Assembly: GCF_900112065.1 (NCBI RefSeq)
Contig: NZ_FOKE01000001.1
Coordinates: 962,627 to 1,026,626 of the forward strand
Length of the DNA: 64,000 nt
Reading direction: 5' to 3'
Source of the DNA: Cohnella sp. OV330
Lineage (GTDB): Bacteria; Bacillota; Bacilli; Paenibacillales; Paenibacillaceae
Shown: piece after piece, positions 42,807 to 51,674 of the stretch
Layout: every line of letters starts with the position of its first letter
Numbering within the stretch: position 1 is the first letter of the stretch
The notes under the pieces: model-generated
Database searches by the model: none
The model's input: only the letters and a program-made list of their open reading frames with translations
Told to the model about the DNA's origin: nothing
Program-made: the position numbers and the translations under genes

Positions 42807-43298
42807 ATGTTAAGAAAAATGGCAGGAGAATTTAAGACGTTCGCGATGCGCGGCAATGTCATCGACCTGGCGGTCGGCGTCATCATCGGCGGCGCGTTCG
42901 GACAGATCGTCAACTCGCTCGTCAACGATATCGTCATGCCGCCGATCGGGCGGCTGCTGGGGGGCGTGGATTTTAAGGATTTGTACTGGAAGATCGGGGA
43001 TTACAAGGAAGGCACCGTCGTGTCGTCGATCAAATCGCTGGAGGATGCTCGAGCCGCCGGGGCGCCGGTCATCGCGTACGGGCAATTCATCAACATCATC
43101 ATCAACTTCCTCATCATCGCCTTCTGCGTATTCATGCTGGTGAAGGTCATCAACAAGCTGACGGAGGGACGTAAAAAGGACGAGCCGCTCGCTGAGCCGA
43201 CTTCGAAGGAATGCCCGTATTGCCTCTCAGTCGTGCCGATCAAGGCGGTGCGCTGCGCGCACTGCACGTCGGAGCTCGAGGCGACGGCGAGCGCATGA
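42807..43298 (+). CDS. mscL: Large-conductance mechanosensitive channel with C-terminal zinc ribbon
   Basis: 163 aa from ATG 42807; GGAGG is 12 bases upstream. Two helices: [20 protein letters not shown] (pore) and [19 protein letters not shown]. After the usual MscL C-terminal helix there is an extra CPYC-12-CAHC zinc-ribbon tail found in some Firmicute MscL proteins. The channel opens under hypo-osmotic shock. Its stop overlaps the Nudix start as ATGA. Confidence 0.95.
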   Translation: MLRKMAGEFKTFAMRGNVIDLAVGVIIGGAFGQIVNSLVNDIVMPPIGRLLGGVDFKDLYWKIGDYKEGTVVSSIKSLEDARAAGAPVIAYGQFINIIINFLIIAFCVFMLVKVINKLTEGRKKDEPLAEPTSKECPYCLSVVPIKAVRCAHCTSELEATASA

Positions 43299-44008
43299 GC
43301 GGAGAAGAACAGGTGAACGACGGCGAGTACAAGGGCGTTCATGAGACGGGAAGCAATGGGGAGCGGAAAGGCGTGGAAGAGCGGTTCGACATTTACGACG
43401 AACTGGACAGGCCGATTGGCACTGCGACGCGTTCGGAGGCGCATGACCGCGGGCTGTGGCATCATACGTTCCACTGCTGGCTCGCGCGCCGCGGCGAAGA
43501 CGGCCGGGCTCGCGTGCTGTTCCAGCGCCGCAGCCGGGACAAGGATACGAATCCCGACCGCTTCGACATCACGGCGGCCGGGCATCTGTCCGCCGGCGAG
43601 ACGGCGCGGGACGCGGTCCGAGAGCTGGAGGAGGAGCTGGGGCTTCGCGTCTCGCTCGAGGACCTGGCGCCGCTCGGCACGTTCCGCGAGGAGGACGAAG
43701 GCTTCGCCCAGGGCGTGAGATACATCGACCGCGAGGTTAGCGAGGTGTACGGCTACGTGACGGATCGCGGGCCGGAGACATTCCGGCTGCAGCGGGAAGA
43801 GCTGGCCGGCTTGTACGAAGCAGACGCTGAGGCGCTGCTCGCCCTAATGCGAGGCGAAGTGGAGACGGTGTCGGCTGACGGCGCCGAGTTGGATGCGGAC
43901 GGTGCGCTAGTGCCCGTGTCCGGCGTCCCGGTGCGACTCGACGACTTCGTGGCGCGAGACACGGCTTATTACATCCGCGTGATCGAAGCGCTGATGCGCT
44001 TAGTGTAG
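43295..44008 (+). CDS. Nudix hydrolase, isopentenyl-diphosphate-isomerase-like subgroup
   Basis: 237 aa from ATG 43295, coupled to mscL. An ~30-residue charged extension precedes the fold [20 protein letters not shown], a typical start of YfcD/IDI-like Nudix proteins. The Nudix box [20 protein letters not shown] is one residue shorter than the textbook spacing but keeps the RExxEE core that binds Mg2+. The substrate is unknown; true IDI activity is not implied. Confidence 0.88.
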   Translation: MSGEEQVNDGEYKGVHETGSNGERKGVEERFDIYDELDRPIGTATRSEAHDRGLWHHTFHCWLARRGEDGRARVLFQRRSRDKDTNPDRFDITAAGHLSAGETARDAVRELEEELGLRVSLEDLAPLGTFREEDEGFAQGVRYIDREVSEVYGYVTDRGPETFRLQREELAGLYEADAEALLALMRGEVETVSADGAELDADGALVPVSGVPVRLDDFVARDTAYYIRVIEALMRLV

Positions 44009-44049
44009 CGGGACGAGTGAGGCTGGGTAACCGGTTGTCTATGTAAAAA

Positions 44050-44333
44050 GATAGTTCCAGGTGAGACTACTTCATGCCCTCGGGCAGTGTGGCTCCGTAA
44101 GATAGTTCCAGCCAGGACTTCTTGGCTTCATCGGGCAGCGTGGCTCAGTAAGATAGTTCCAGTTAGGACTTCCTGACGCCATCGGACAGCATGGCTCGGT
44201 AAGGTAGTTCCAGTCAAGACTTCTTCATGCCATCGGGCAGCGCGGCTCGGTTAGGTTAGGTAGTTCCAGTTAGGACTTCTTGGCGTCAACGGGCAGCGTG
44301 ACTCGGCAAGTTAGTTCCAGTTAGGACTACCTC
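44050..44333. repeat. 51-bp tandem repeat, about 5.5 imperfect copies
   Basis: Units start at about 44050, 44101, 44152, 44203, 44259 and 44310, each with GATAGTTCCAGTTAGGACTT and CATCGGGCAGCGTGGCTC cores. The period is 51 except for one 5-base insertion before unit 5. The whole unit is repeated, with no unique spacers. The 44009-44405 gap contains only this array and the terminator. Confidence 0.85.
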
Positions 44334-44356
44334 TCCTCTAACTGCGACCTTCCTCC

Positions 44357-44404
44357 AAAAAAAGCGCAGCCCTGGAACCGACTCGTTCCGGGGCTGCGCT
44401 TTTC
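44357..44404. terminator. Bidirectional terminator after the tandem array
   Basis: AGCGCAGCCCTGGAAC pairs with GTTCCGGGGCTGCGCT, flanked by A7 on the left and TTTT on the right. It can serve both the Nudix (plus) and tyrosinase-like (minus) genes. Confidence 0.88.
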
Positions 44405-44405
44405 A

Positions 44406-45236
44406 TCACGCTAACGACCGCTTAATTTCCTGCCAGTTCAGCTTGCCGGCGCTTAGCTTGCCTTCCCACCATTTCCCGTCGGGCAAGCTATAATACAGCA
44501 CCTCGCTCCGTCCGTCCCCGTCCGTATCCCACACCCGGAGGAAACGCGCGTCAGGCTTCGCGCCGACCACGCCGTTTTCCCCGATAAGCCGCCATTTCAG
44601 AGGAAGGAACTTTCCTCGCGTCGAGCTCCCTTCTGGAACACGGCCCAGCCACCAGCGTCCGCTCTCCGGCACGTACCGGAGCATCTCCTCCGTCTCGGCC
44701 GAATCGGCCCGTTCGCCCGCATCCGCTACGAAGCGGCCTCCCCATTCCAGCATGCCTTGATTGACGCGGCCCGCCGCTTCCCAGTTGCGGTACCACCCGT
44801 CGATCATGCCGTGGATGTTGTAGAACAACGTGTTGCGCGGGGCGACGTCGAAGTCGTTGAGATCAGGCTCGTTGAATACGGCCGCCGCCGTCTCGTGGAT
44901 GCACCCGTGAAGGCCGGAGCCCTCGATGAACAGTCCCAGCTCGTCGGCCGTCCGAAACGTCTGCGGCTGCATAAGAATCCTTGCCTCCGCGGACCGATCG
45001 TAGCACGGCGCCTGCCGGATTGCTTCGGGCACGCGTTGCCAGGGCGCGACCAAGGACGAATCATAGCTTTGCCTGCCGTACCAGTCCAACGCCCTCCGGA
45101 TAAATCCCCGGTGAAACTGGAGGAACTGCGAGCCGTATCCCGGACGCAGCTGCGACGGATCGTCTACGTGGTGCGCATGGTGCCAATTCATATGTTCTTC
45201 CAGCAGATCCGCCGGAAAGTTCGCTATCGTCGGCAT
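44406..45236 (-). CDS. Tyrosinase-like type-3 copper protein
   Basis: 276 aa. The N-terminal ~155 residues have a binuclear-copper pattern: a cluster H15, H19, H20, H22, H23; H42 in FLQFHRGFIRRAL (compare FLPWHR of tyrosinase); H110-x3-H114 in LHGCIHE; and H142 in FYNIHGMIDGWY (compare FWLHHxxxD). C-terminal ~100 residues include WDTDGDGRSEVLYY, an FG-GAP-like calcium loop. No signal peptide. Enzyme activity (phenol or other oxidation) is unproven, and a copper-storage or haemocyanin-like role is possible. GGGGAGGCGAGG precedes the ATG. Confidence 0.75.
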   Translation of the reverse strand: MPTIANFPADLLEEHMNWHHAHHVDDPSQLRPGYGSQFLQFHRGFIRRALDWYGRQSYDSSLVAPWQRVPEAIRQAPCYDRSAEARILMQPQTFRTADELGLFIEGSGLHGCIHETAAAVFNEPDLNDFDVAPRNTLFYNIHGMIDGWYRNWEAAGRVNQGMLEWGGRFVADAGERADSAETEEMLRYVPESGRWWLGRVPEGSSTRGKFLPLKWRLIGENGVVGAKPDARFLRVWDTDGDGRSEVLYYSLPDGKWWEGKLSAGKLNWQEIKRSLA

Positions 45237-45355
45237 TGCCGCCTCGCCTCCCCATGCCTGCAGCCGAATGGGCTCAGGGCATTCGCCTTCTTTGCAGTCA
45301 TTGTATGCGGGAGGCTGGGCTTAAGGTGAATCCGCACGTGCGAGACGAATCCGGC

Positions 45356-46438
45356 CTACTCGATAATCTCGATTTTCCGAAGGCGATAGATCTGGTAGAG
45401 ATGAGTCACGATCACCTTCAGCACCGCATAACCCGGCACCGCAAGGAACATGCCCAGCAATCCGAACAAACTCCCCACGATGAGCAGCACGATGATGATG
45501 GTAAGCGGGTGAATGTCCAGCTTCTTGCCCATGATCTGCGGCGACAGCAGGCGGTCCTCGATCTGCTGCGCGATGACGATGACCACGATCGTCCAGACGA
45601 CCTTCCAGGGCGAGTCGATAAAGGCGACGATGACGCTCGGCACCGAACCGATGAGCACGCCGACGTACGGAATGACATTGAGAAACGTGAAGACGATCGC
45701 GAGCAGCAACGCGTACTTGAGCCCGATGATCAGATAGCCGGTCAGCATCATGATCCCGAGGCAGATGCTCACCAAAATCTTGCCTTGTATGTAGGCGCTG
45801 AGCGCCTTGTCCATCTCTAGCATGATCGACTTGGCTTGGTCGTCGTGCCTGTCGGGCACGATCTTCACGACATAATCCGGCACCTTGTAGCCCGTCTTGA
45901 GCATATAGTACGCGATGAACGGAACCGTCGAGAGCAGCAGCACGAACTGCGAGATCCAGCCCATGATCTTGTTGAAGGCGTTGCCCGTGTTGGAGATGAC
46001 GCCGTTAACCAGGTCCGGGATGCGGGAAGTCAGGTCGAACTTCGGATCGTTCAGATACTTGGTCGCCCATTCGTTCTGCTGGAGCTTGTTCACCTGATCC
46101 TGCGCCAACTGGACGAGCTGCGGCACGCTGTCGATGAGACTGTCGATCTGATCGCGGATGATCGGACCGACCAGCATGATGAAGAACGTGAACAACGCAG
46201 CCAGCGCCAAGTACACGATCGCGATCGAAGTCGACTTGTTAATGCCCCGTTTCTCCAGAACGCCCACGACCGGCCGCAGCAAATAGTACATGATCGCGGA
46301 CAGCAGCATCGGCAGCAGCAGTACCTCGAGCACCGTCACCAGCGGGTTAAAGATAAACCTGACCTTGGATGCCAAAAAGATAATCACCAGCACGACAATG
46401 ATGCCGTAGCCGATCCTGAAATACTTGCCTTGAGGCAT
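45356..46438 (-). CDS. AI-2E family transporter (YtvI/PerM-like)
   Basis: 360 aa with about eight helices. The family-typical periplasmic segment (~65-155) and the C-terminal conserved region GLKYALLLAIVFTFLNVIPYVG and LSPQIMGKKLDIHPLTIIIVL are clear. Members export AI-2-like molecules or exchange Na+/H+; substrate unknown. It is the last gene before the phage-tail module on the same strand, but is not phage-like. Confidence 0.93.
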   Translation of the reverse strand: MPQGKYFRIGYGIIVVLVIIFLASKVRFIFNPLVTVLEVLLLPMLLSAIMYYLLRPVVGVLEKRGINKSTSIAIVYLALAALFTFFIMLVGPIIRDQIDSLIDSVPQLVQLAQDQVNKLQQNEWATKYLNDPKFDLTSRIPDLVNGVISNTGNAFNKIMGWISQFVLLLSTVPFIAYYMLKTGYKVPDYVVKIVPDRHDDQAKSIMLEMDKALSAYIQGKILVSICLGIMMLTGYLIIGLKYALLLAIVFTFLNVIPYVGVLIGSVPSVIVAFIDSPWKVVWTIVVIVIAQQIEDRLLSPQIMGKKLDIHPLTIIIVLLIVGSLFGLLGMFLAVPGYAVLKVIVTHLYQIYRLRKIEIIE

Positions 46439-46506
46439 GCGCGCCCACCGACCTTCGAAAAGTTATAATAAGATATAACCTTCGTCGGCCGGCGGGAAAC
46501 TCCTTC

Positions 46507-47280
46507 TTACTCGGTCGGCATGCCCGCCGCTTTGCGAACTTCGTTCGCTAGGCGATTGAACTCCGCCTTGTCCGACTTCGTCGTCGCCGCGAACCATGCG
46601 GCGGACAGGAACTTGATGATCTTTTCCGCGTCCTCCGGCTTCATCGTGATCTCCTCCTCGTCGGGCTCGGGATTCGTGCCCGGATTCTTGCTGGGATTCG
46701 TGTCCCACCAGCCCTCGTTGCCGTAGGACTCGTTCAGGTCCAGCGCGATGCCGGATACCGTCGTGTCGATCTTGTATTGGAAAATGTTCGCTTTATCACT
46801 GCGTTTGCCTCGGCTCCACGCGTATGTCTGCCAGAAATGCGCGCAAGCGCCGCGCTTCGCCATCTCTTCGACGACCGTATAAGAGCCGTAGACGCCTGTC
46901 TCATAGCCCGTTATCTGCTTGGCCGCCGCCTTCAGGTACGCTTCGATAGCGTCGAAATCCTTCGACTGTGCGTCGTAGTCTACGGCAAAGTAGATCACGG
47001 TGCCCTTCGGCTGCCCAACCGCAAGCGCCTCAGCGTAGGCCGCAGCCCCGTCGTTGCGCCCTGCGTCCGCCCCGCTCGCCGCGCGATTCGCAGTCGTCTC
47101 GTACACCGAGACGATCCGCATGCCCGCCGCCGTGATCAGCTTCGCCTCGTCCGCGGTCATCCGCTTCCAGGCGTACGAAGACGGCACCAGATAGCGCGCG
47201 GCGAATGCGTAGCCTGCGGACGCGAGCGTCTTGGCCTGCGCGGCCGTGACTGGCGTGGCTTTGTCGATGCCTTTGGCCAT
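46507..47280 (-). CDS. Phage endolysin with DUF1906 (glycoside-hydrolase-like) domain
   Basis: 257 aa from ATG 47280 (AAAGGAG eight bases upstream); the open frame upstream is spurious. Residues ~1-185 form a DUF1906 TIM-barrel (GIDKATPVTAAQAKTLASAG, VIYFAVDYDAQSKDFDAIE, FWQTYAWSRGKR, DLNESYG), related to GH25-like lysins. A Pro/Asn linker and a short helical tail follow. It is the last gene of the lysis cassette, after the holin, so host peptidoglycan cleavage for particle release is inferred. PBSX uses amidases (XlyA) here instead. Confidence 0.87.
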   Translation of the reverse strand: MAKGIDKATPVTAAQAKTLASAGYAFAARYLVPSSYAWKRMTADEAKLITAAGMRIVSVYETTANRAASGADAGRNDGAAAYAEALAVGQPKGTVIYFAVDYDAQSKDFDAIEAYLKAAAKQITGYETGVYGSYTVVEEMAKRGACAHFWQTYAWSRGKRSDKANIFQYKIDTTVSGIALDLNESYGNEGWWDTNPSKNPGTNPEPDEEEITMKPEDAEKIIKFLSAAWFAATTKSDKAEFNRLANEVRKAAGMPTE

Positions 47281-47332
47281 GGGGGTGGCTCCTTTCTTTG
47301 GAGGGTGGAGCTTCGGTCTATCAGAATATAGT

Positions 47333-47758
47333 TTATGAAGACGTGTCGGAAGAAGAAACGGCGGTTGTCCAAGCCGCCTCCGGATCGGGTCTTTGCTCCG
47401 AACAGGAGGCCGACGCACTTCCTGTAGCTTTGGCCGCTGTATTGTAATCAAGCACTGCCTTCTCGATCGCAGCTTTGACCGTGACCGCGTCAACCTTGAG
47501 GCCGAGGGAACGAAGCCTGCCCAGCGCATACTTCAGCGCAGTATCCAGTTTATCGGCTGCGCCGATCCGGCTCGCCTCCGCTTCGGCCAGTGCCATCCCT
47601 TCTGCCGCCAGACGGTGCAGAATCTCCCGCTCCTGAACTGTCGTTCGGGCACTGAACCAGGCCGACGCCTTCATCCGCAGCGATCCGATGACGCCCATCG
47701 CCAGCACGACCAACAGGCCCATGAGAGCCTGTACGATTTGATCGATATAGGATTGCAT
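47333..47758 (-). CDS. Phage holin, LL-H family
   Basis: 141 aa. One N-terminal helix (IVQALMGLLVVLAMGVIGSL) followed by a long amphipathic region (VQEREILHRLAAEGMALAEA) and the VDAVTVKAAIEKAVLDYN segment typical of the LL-H holin family. CTAGGAGG precedes the ATG. Lies between the XhlA-like gene and the endolysin, the usual holin position. Confidence 0.88.
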   Translation of the reverse strand: MQSYIDQIVQALMGLLVVLAMGVIGSLRMKASAWFSARTTVQEREILHRLAAEGMALAEAEASRIGAADKLDTALKYALGRLRSLGLKVDAVTVKAAIEKAVLDYNTAAKATGSASASCSEQRPDPEAAWTTAVSSSDTSS

Positions 47759-47771
47759 GATGACAAACCTC

Positions 47772-48161
47772 CTAGAATAGCTTGATGGCCGCGACGATCA
47801 GGCTCCCGGCTGTCAGCATAATACCAACCAGCCAGTGCCGGTCAGACTTTCGCTCGTTCTGCTCCGTTTTGAGACGCTCCGCCGACGCTCTGGATTCCGC
47901 CTCGATCCGCGCGACCAACGAAGCCGTCTCCGCTTCCAAGCGTGCATTCAGCAGCCTAATTTCGTTATCGTAATGCGACTCTATCTCTTCAAGCCGCATG
48001 CATTTTTCATCCAATCTTAAATGTGCCGACTTGGCCGACTCTAATGCCTCACCTGCCTTGTCGCGGGCGTCGAGCTGCAAGTCCAGCTTCGTTTCGACAC
48101 GAGTGAGGCGCTGCAGAATCTCGGACTGAACTTCGGACTCTCTCAGCTCGACCACCTCCAA
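47772..48161 (-). CDS. XhlA-like holin-associated membrane protein
   Basis: 129 aa. An N-terminal coiled coil (ILQRLTRVETKLDLQLDARD and heptads to ~105) ends in a single C-terminal helix (GIMLTAGSLIVAAIKLF), the layout of PBSX XhlA but longer. It is thought to act with the holin in host lysis. TTG start with GAGGG upstream. The 80-base gap before it holds a terminator-like hairpin. Confidence 0.75.
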   Translation of the reverse strand: MEVVELRESEVQSEILQRLTRVETKLDLQLDARDKAGEALESAKSAHLRLDEKCMRLEEIESHYDNEIRLLNARLEAETASLVARIEAESRASAERLKTEQNERKSDRHWLVGIMLTAGSLIVAAIKLF

Positions 48162-48205
48162 TAATAAGGCCCTCGTAATGGGAGGCCGTTGTTTTATTTC
48201 CTGAT

Positions 48206-48233
48206 AAAAGCCTCGACCGGTTAGGCCGAGGCT
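48206..48233 (-). terminator. Hairpin terminator between tail and lysis genes
   Basis: AGCCTCG/CGAGGCT stem followed on the minus strand by TTTTATC. It may separate or attenuate expression between the fibre genes and the lysis cassette. Confidence 0.6.
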
Positions 48234-48240
48234 CGCTTTA

Positions 48241-48411
48241 TTAGATAGTGATATCGGGACGGTTCGTCGCGATTTCCGCCTTAACCAGAGTTGCGTCGTC
48301 CGTGCTGAGGTTGTAGCTGTTTACGATATCGGGCAGTTCACGCTCACCGTCGTCGTAACGCGTGATGCAGGCATTCGCGATAATGCGGATCTTATACATA
48401 GCCATCGCCAT
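48241..48411 (-). CDS. Small phage protein downstream of the tail fibre
   Basis: 56 aa, starting MAMAMYKIRIIANACITRYD and ending TNRPDITI. The start ATG 48411 overlaps the stop region of the preceding gene and has GGAGGGG six bases upstream. No family recognised; similar short proteins follow tail-fibre genes in PBSX-like prophages (XkdX position). Confidence 0.7.
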   Translation of the reverse strand: MAMAMYKIRIIANACITRYDDGERELPDIVNSYNLSTDDATLVKAEIATNRPDITI

Positions 48412-48412
48412 A

Positions 48413-48796
48413 TTAAACCCCTCCAGTAAATAGCTCGGCTAGCGCTAGCTCGATATCCGATAAGCGCTGCTTTTGTGCTTCTACTTCTGCAGATAACGAC
48501 TGACGGTACACTGGCGGCGCTTCTGGATCGCTTGGATCAGGGTACGAAAAAAGCAGCGAGGGAGTCCCGTTGCTTACGTCGATCCGATATCCGTTACATG
48601 TTTTGAAGTCCTGCGCGTGATCGCCGTAAGCCAGCTCCATAATTCCGACCGTGGCAGGTACGCGATCCTGCAGCGCGGCGTACGTGGCGAAGTCCTGCGC
48701 GACCGTTGTCTCGACGACCCCGCCGGAGCGCTCGCCGGTATCCAGAATAAGATTGCCGGTCGCTTTATCGTAGTAAATCCGTCTTCCTATTTGCAC
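48413..48796 (-). CDS. Phage tail-associated protein, position of XkdW
   Basis: 127 aa from GTG 48796, chosen for AAAGGAGGGAGG upstream; the frame is open further without support. An N-terminal beta region (IGRRIYYDKATGNLILDTGE), a middle with YSYPDP-like FSYPDPSDPEAPPV, and a C-terminal helix (LSAEVEAQKQRLSDIELALA) that may be a chaperone or coiled-coil tip. It starts 17 bases after the fibre gene, suggesting a fibre assembly or cap role. Confidence 0.7.
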   Translation of the reverse strand: MQIGRRIYYDKATGNLILDTGERSGGVVETTVAQDFATYAALQDRVPATVGIMELAYGDHAQDFKTCNGYRIDVSNGTPSLLFSYPDPSDPEAPPVYRQSLSAEVEAQKQRLSDIELALAELFTGGV

Positions 48797-48813
48797 GAGA
48801 TTACCTCCCTCCT

Positions 48814-51081
48814 TTATGCGTGAGCTTCCCAGTAGACCGGCTGGCTCGTGGTAAACGACGCTGTTGGAACTCCTCCGAGAAATCCGGGACCGACCCAAAC
48901 ACTCCCGTAGTAAATATTGGCTGCCGTTGGCGGCGATGCAGTCTCCGAAACGTTAAAAAATGTCGGCGTCACGCTGTACCATGAGTTACTACCATAGTTA
49001 TTCGCGTAGAAGTACATCGTATTAAACGACGCAGGACTCGTCCCGAAGCCTCCGTTATAGATGCCGCTTTTGACATAAACACATAGCGAACTTGTGTTAT
49101 TTGTACCTAGCAAACAGCCAAACACGAGGACTCTCGGCGTAAAGTTTAGGCCTGTAACGTTGAAGTAGTAATAGGTCCCGCTCGAGTTTGTAGCAGCGAC
49201 GGTCGTCGTCGTTCCACTGGCGGACGCTGGCGTCGATCCGCCTAAACCGAACACGGACTTTCCGGCTACGATGTTCGACGAGATATAATTCGGATCGTTT
49301 ACGACGATCTCCGGCCATTGCCCGCCTGTACCTGGACTCCCGTCCAAATACGCGCCCTTGTTCAGCCGTACATACATATTCTGCGGTCCGACTGTGTAGT
49401 TTGCTGGCGAACCGTAATTCGGACGTACGGCGATCGTACCGGTAACCTTATTACCGTTTACGTATGCCGTTTTACCGCTAATAACGTCGCCGGCAGCAGC
49501 CGTAGCGTCCGACGTGAACGTACCCGCGACGCCGCCGACCGTTTGCCCTGCCTTGACGTTCCCGGCCGACAGGTTCGCGACAGCTACGACCGTGCCGCCG
49601 CTTGTGTACCCTGCAGGGATAGTCTGCGCGGAGGCTCCCGGCGTATAACTGAGCGAGCCGTTATTCGGCATCGACCCCGAGGTAACGCCGTCCTCCGTAC
49701 CGTACGTATAACCGGATAGAACCTGCGCGGCCGCAGCGGTCCCATATTCCCCCCCTTCACCCTGTAAGATAAAAGCCGTACCGTTATAGCGAAGCGTATA
49801 GACGCCGTTCGCTACCAGCTTACCGGTCGGCAGCGCCAGTCCCTTCGACGTGATGATACTTTTAGCGCCGAGGCCGTTAACGTTAATCGTCGCCGCGCCG
49901 GTGCTTGCTACGTTGATCTGTACGGCCAGACCGAGACCTGCCGTAAGCGACGTCGGAGCCGGCGAGATCGTAACCGCGTAAGTGTTCGCAGAACCCGTCG
50001 TAGCAGCGAATGGAATATGAGAATTGTTAGCAGCGTGTGTAGTGTTGGCATCGGTGGCGAACGCGGTTGTCGCGATCTGCGTCGTGTTAGTCCCAGCCGC
50101 GGCAGTCGGCGCGACAGGAGTGCCAGTAAACGTCGGAGATGCGAGCGGAGCTTTCTCCGTGTTAAGCGCGGTAAGCGACTTCACCGGCGAGGTTCGCCAG
50201 TTCGCACCGCCTGTGATCGCTGTAATCATATTGGCAAGCCAGCCAAACAAGGTTGTCAATGATCCAGTGTCTCCGGTCGGTGCTGTCGCATCGCTAATGG
50301 TTCGGTTTCCGATGACGGTGTCCGTTGCCGTCCCCGTGCCACCGGCTCCCGATGCCAAGCCATCAAGCTTGGACTTATCTGCCGCCGACATGAACCCAGC
50401 TACCGACGTCGTTGCCGCAGCGTGGGCCGCTCCCCCGTTTCCAATATGCGCGGTCAAGCTGCTCTGGACTGCGTTTGTCTTGGTTGTCGCATCGGCCGCC
50501 GCTGTCGCGATCGCCGCATCCACCGTGTCCTTTCGCGCGATATCTGCTGCGCCGGATGGGGCAGCGACTTGGGCACGGCCGGCGTTGTCACGAACGATGG
50601 CAGTAGAAGCAGTGGCAGCAACGTCAAGCGGCGCTTGAATCGACATGAATGTCAGTGCCGTCGTCCCAAGGGTCGGAGTGCCGGTATTGCTAAGCACAAA
50701 CCCCTTGCCCCTGTTCGTCGTTCCCTCCCGCACATACACCATCAGCCCCGCCGCGAGCTTCGCGGACGCATCCGCGTCCGCAGCCCGTACCCAGGCACCC
50801 GCAGCGGCAACGTAGATCCCGTTCTGGCTGCCCGTCGTTTGATCCTTGACCAGCACACGGTCGCCCGCGGCCAGTGATACGCCGTCAACCGTCTGCAAGC
50901 CGGACAGCGGCGTGTTGGTTGCCGTCGCCGCGCGAACGCTCCCGTTCGCCCCCTTCAGCGCCAAGGCCGCGTCAATCTTGTCCCAGTTGTCGTTCAACAT
51001 CGTCTGGATATTGAACGTATCCGCGCCGTCCGTCGCCGGGTTCTTCTTCAGCAAGTTCAATATGCTCGTGAAAATAGCCAT
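48814..51081 (-). CDS. Phage tail fibre / receptor-binding protein
   Basis: 755 aa. The N-terminal FNIQTMLNDNWDKIDAAL is the conserved virion-attachment start of PBSX-family fibres. The middle is repetitive and Ala/Thr/Gly-rich (TPLASPTFTGTPVAPTAAAG, then tail-collar-like VLSGYTYGTEDGVTSGSMPN). The C-terminal ~150 residues are Tyr/Asn/Ser-rich (SSGTYYYFNVTGLNF) and probably form the receptor-binding tip. It fixes which bacteria the particle recognises. Confidence 0.88.
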   Translation of the reverse strand: MAIFTSILNLLKKNPATDGADTFNIQTMLNDNWDKIDAALALKGANGSVRAATATNTPLSGLQTVDGVSLAAGDRVLVKDQTTGSQNGIYVAAAGAWVRAADADASAKLAAGLMVYVREGTTNRGKGFVLSNTGTPTLGTTALTFMSIQAPLDVAATASTAIVRDNAGRAQVAAPSGAADIARKDTVDAAIATAAADATTKTNAVQSSLTAHIGNGGAAHAAATTSVAGFMSAADKSKLDGLASGAGGTGTATDTVIGNRTISDATAPTGDTGSLTTLFGWLANMITAITGGANWRTSPVKSLTALNTEKAPLASPTFTGTPVAPTAAAGTNTTQIATTAFATDANTTHAANNSHIPFAATTGSANTYAVTISPAPTSLTAGLGLAVQINVASTGAATINVNGLGAKSIITSKGLALPTGKLVANGVYTLRYNGTAFILQGEGGEYGTAAAAQVLSGYTYGTEDGVTSGSMPNNGSLSYTPGASAQTIPAGYTSGGTVVAVANLSAGNVKAGQTVGGVAGTFTSDATAAAGDVISGKTAYVNGNKVTGTIAVRPNYGSPANYTVGPQNMYVRLNKGAYLDGSPGTGGQWPEIVVNDPNYISSNIVAGKSVFGLGGSTPASASGTTTTVAATNSSGTYYYFNVTGLNFTPRVLVFGCLLGTNNTSSLCVYVKSGIYNGGFGTSPASFNTMYFYANNYGSNSWYSVTPTFFNVSETASPPTAANIYYGSVWVGPGFLGGVPTASFTTSQPVYWEAHA

Positions 51082-51101
51082 GCGCTAAGCCGCTCCCTTC
51101 C

Positions 51102-51674
51102 CTATGCATCCAAGAACGGCGCGAAGTCCGTCAGCGGATGGCTCTGCATTTGATTAATCGTCAGCCCGTTAACCTCGAAAACGGTCAAGTACCTAAACGA
51201 ATACGACACGGCCAGATGAGCGGGCACGATAGCCTTCAAGGCATCCTTGATATCGTCGAGGTTAGGCGGCCGCCCGACCGTATCGACGAACCGGATCGTC
51301 ACCGTGTAAAGCGACGGCTGCTGCGTGACTTCGATCGCGCCGTTGTCGAACGACTCCGCCACGCTGCGCATCAACGCGACCGTCACCGTGCCTGTGCCGC
51401 GAAGCTTGGACTTGACCAGGCTGCGCCGTTGATCCAGCGGTTTGGAAGGATCCGTCGTGATGCCAAGATCGCTCTCCCAGCGATCCAAGCCCCACGTTGC
51501 CGTGTCTACGAAAAACTGCGCCAGCGTTTCGTCCAGCGCGCGCTGGAGCAGGTCTAACTCTGTCCCCTGCGACTCCATTAGCGAACGCATGACGCGCGAA
51601 GACGAGTAGTAGCCCGGCAAATAGCCGAGCATCTCCTGTCCCCGCGCGCTCGTCATCGTTACTGCATCAGACAC
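51102..51674 (-). CDS. xkdU: Baseplate-associated tail protein, XkdU/YmfQ-like (DUF2313)
   Basis: 190 aa. Family pattern: MLGYLPGYYSSSRVMRSLME at the start, DLGITTDPSKPLDQRRSLVK in the middle and HLAVSYSFRYLTVFEV near the end. It overlaps the baseplate J gene by eight bases. In contractile tails it links baseplate J to the fibre. Confidence 0.88.
   Translation of the reverse strand: MSDAVTMTSARGQEMLGYLPGYYSSSRVMRSLMESQGTELDLLQRALDETLAQFFVDTATWGLDRWESDLGITTDPSKPLDQRRSLVKSKLRGTGTVTVALMRSVAESFDNGAIEVTQQPSLYTVTIRFVDTVGRPPNLDDIKDALKAIVPAHLAVSYSFRYLTVFEVNGLTINQMQSHPLTDFAPFLDA

Noticed and set aside
44050..44333. Possible CRISPR array
   Set aside because: The entire 51-base period is repeated with scattered mutations; there are no identical short repeats separated by unique spacers and no cas genes.
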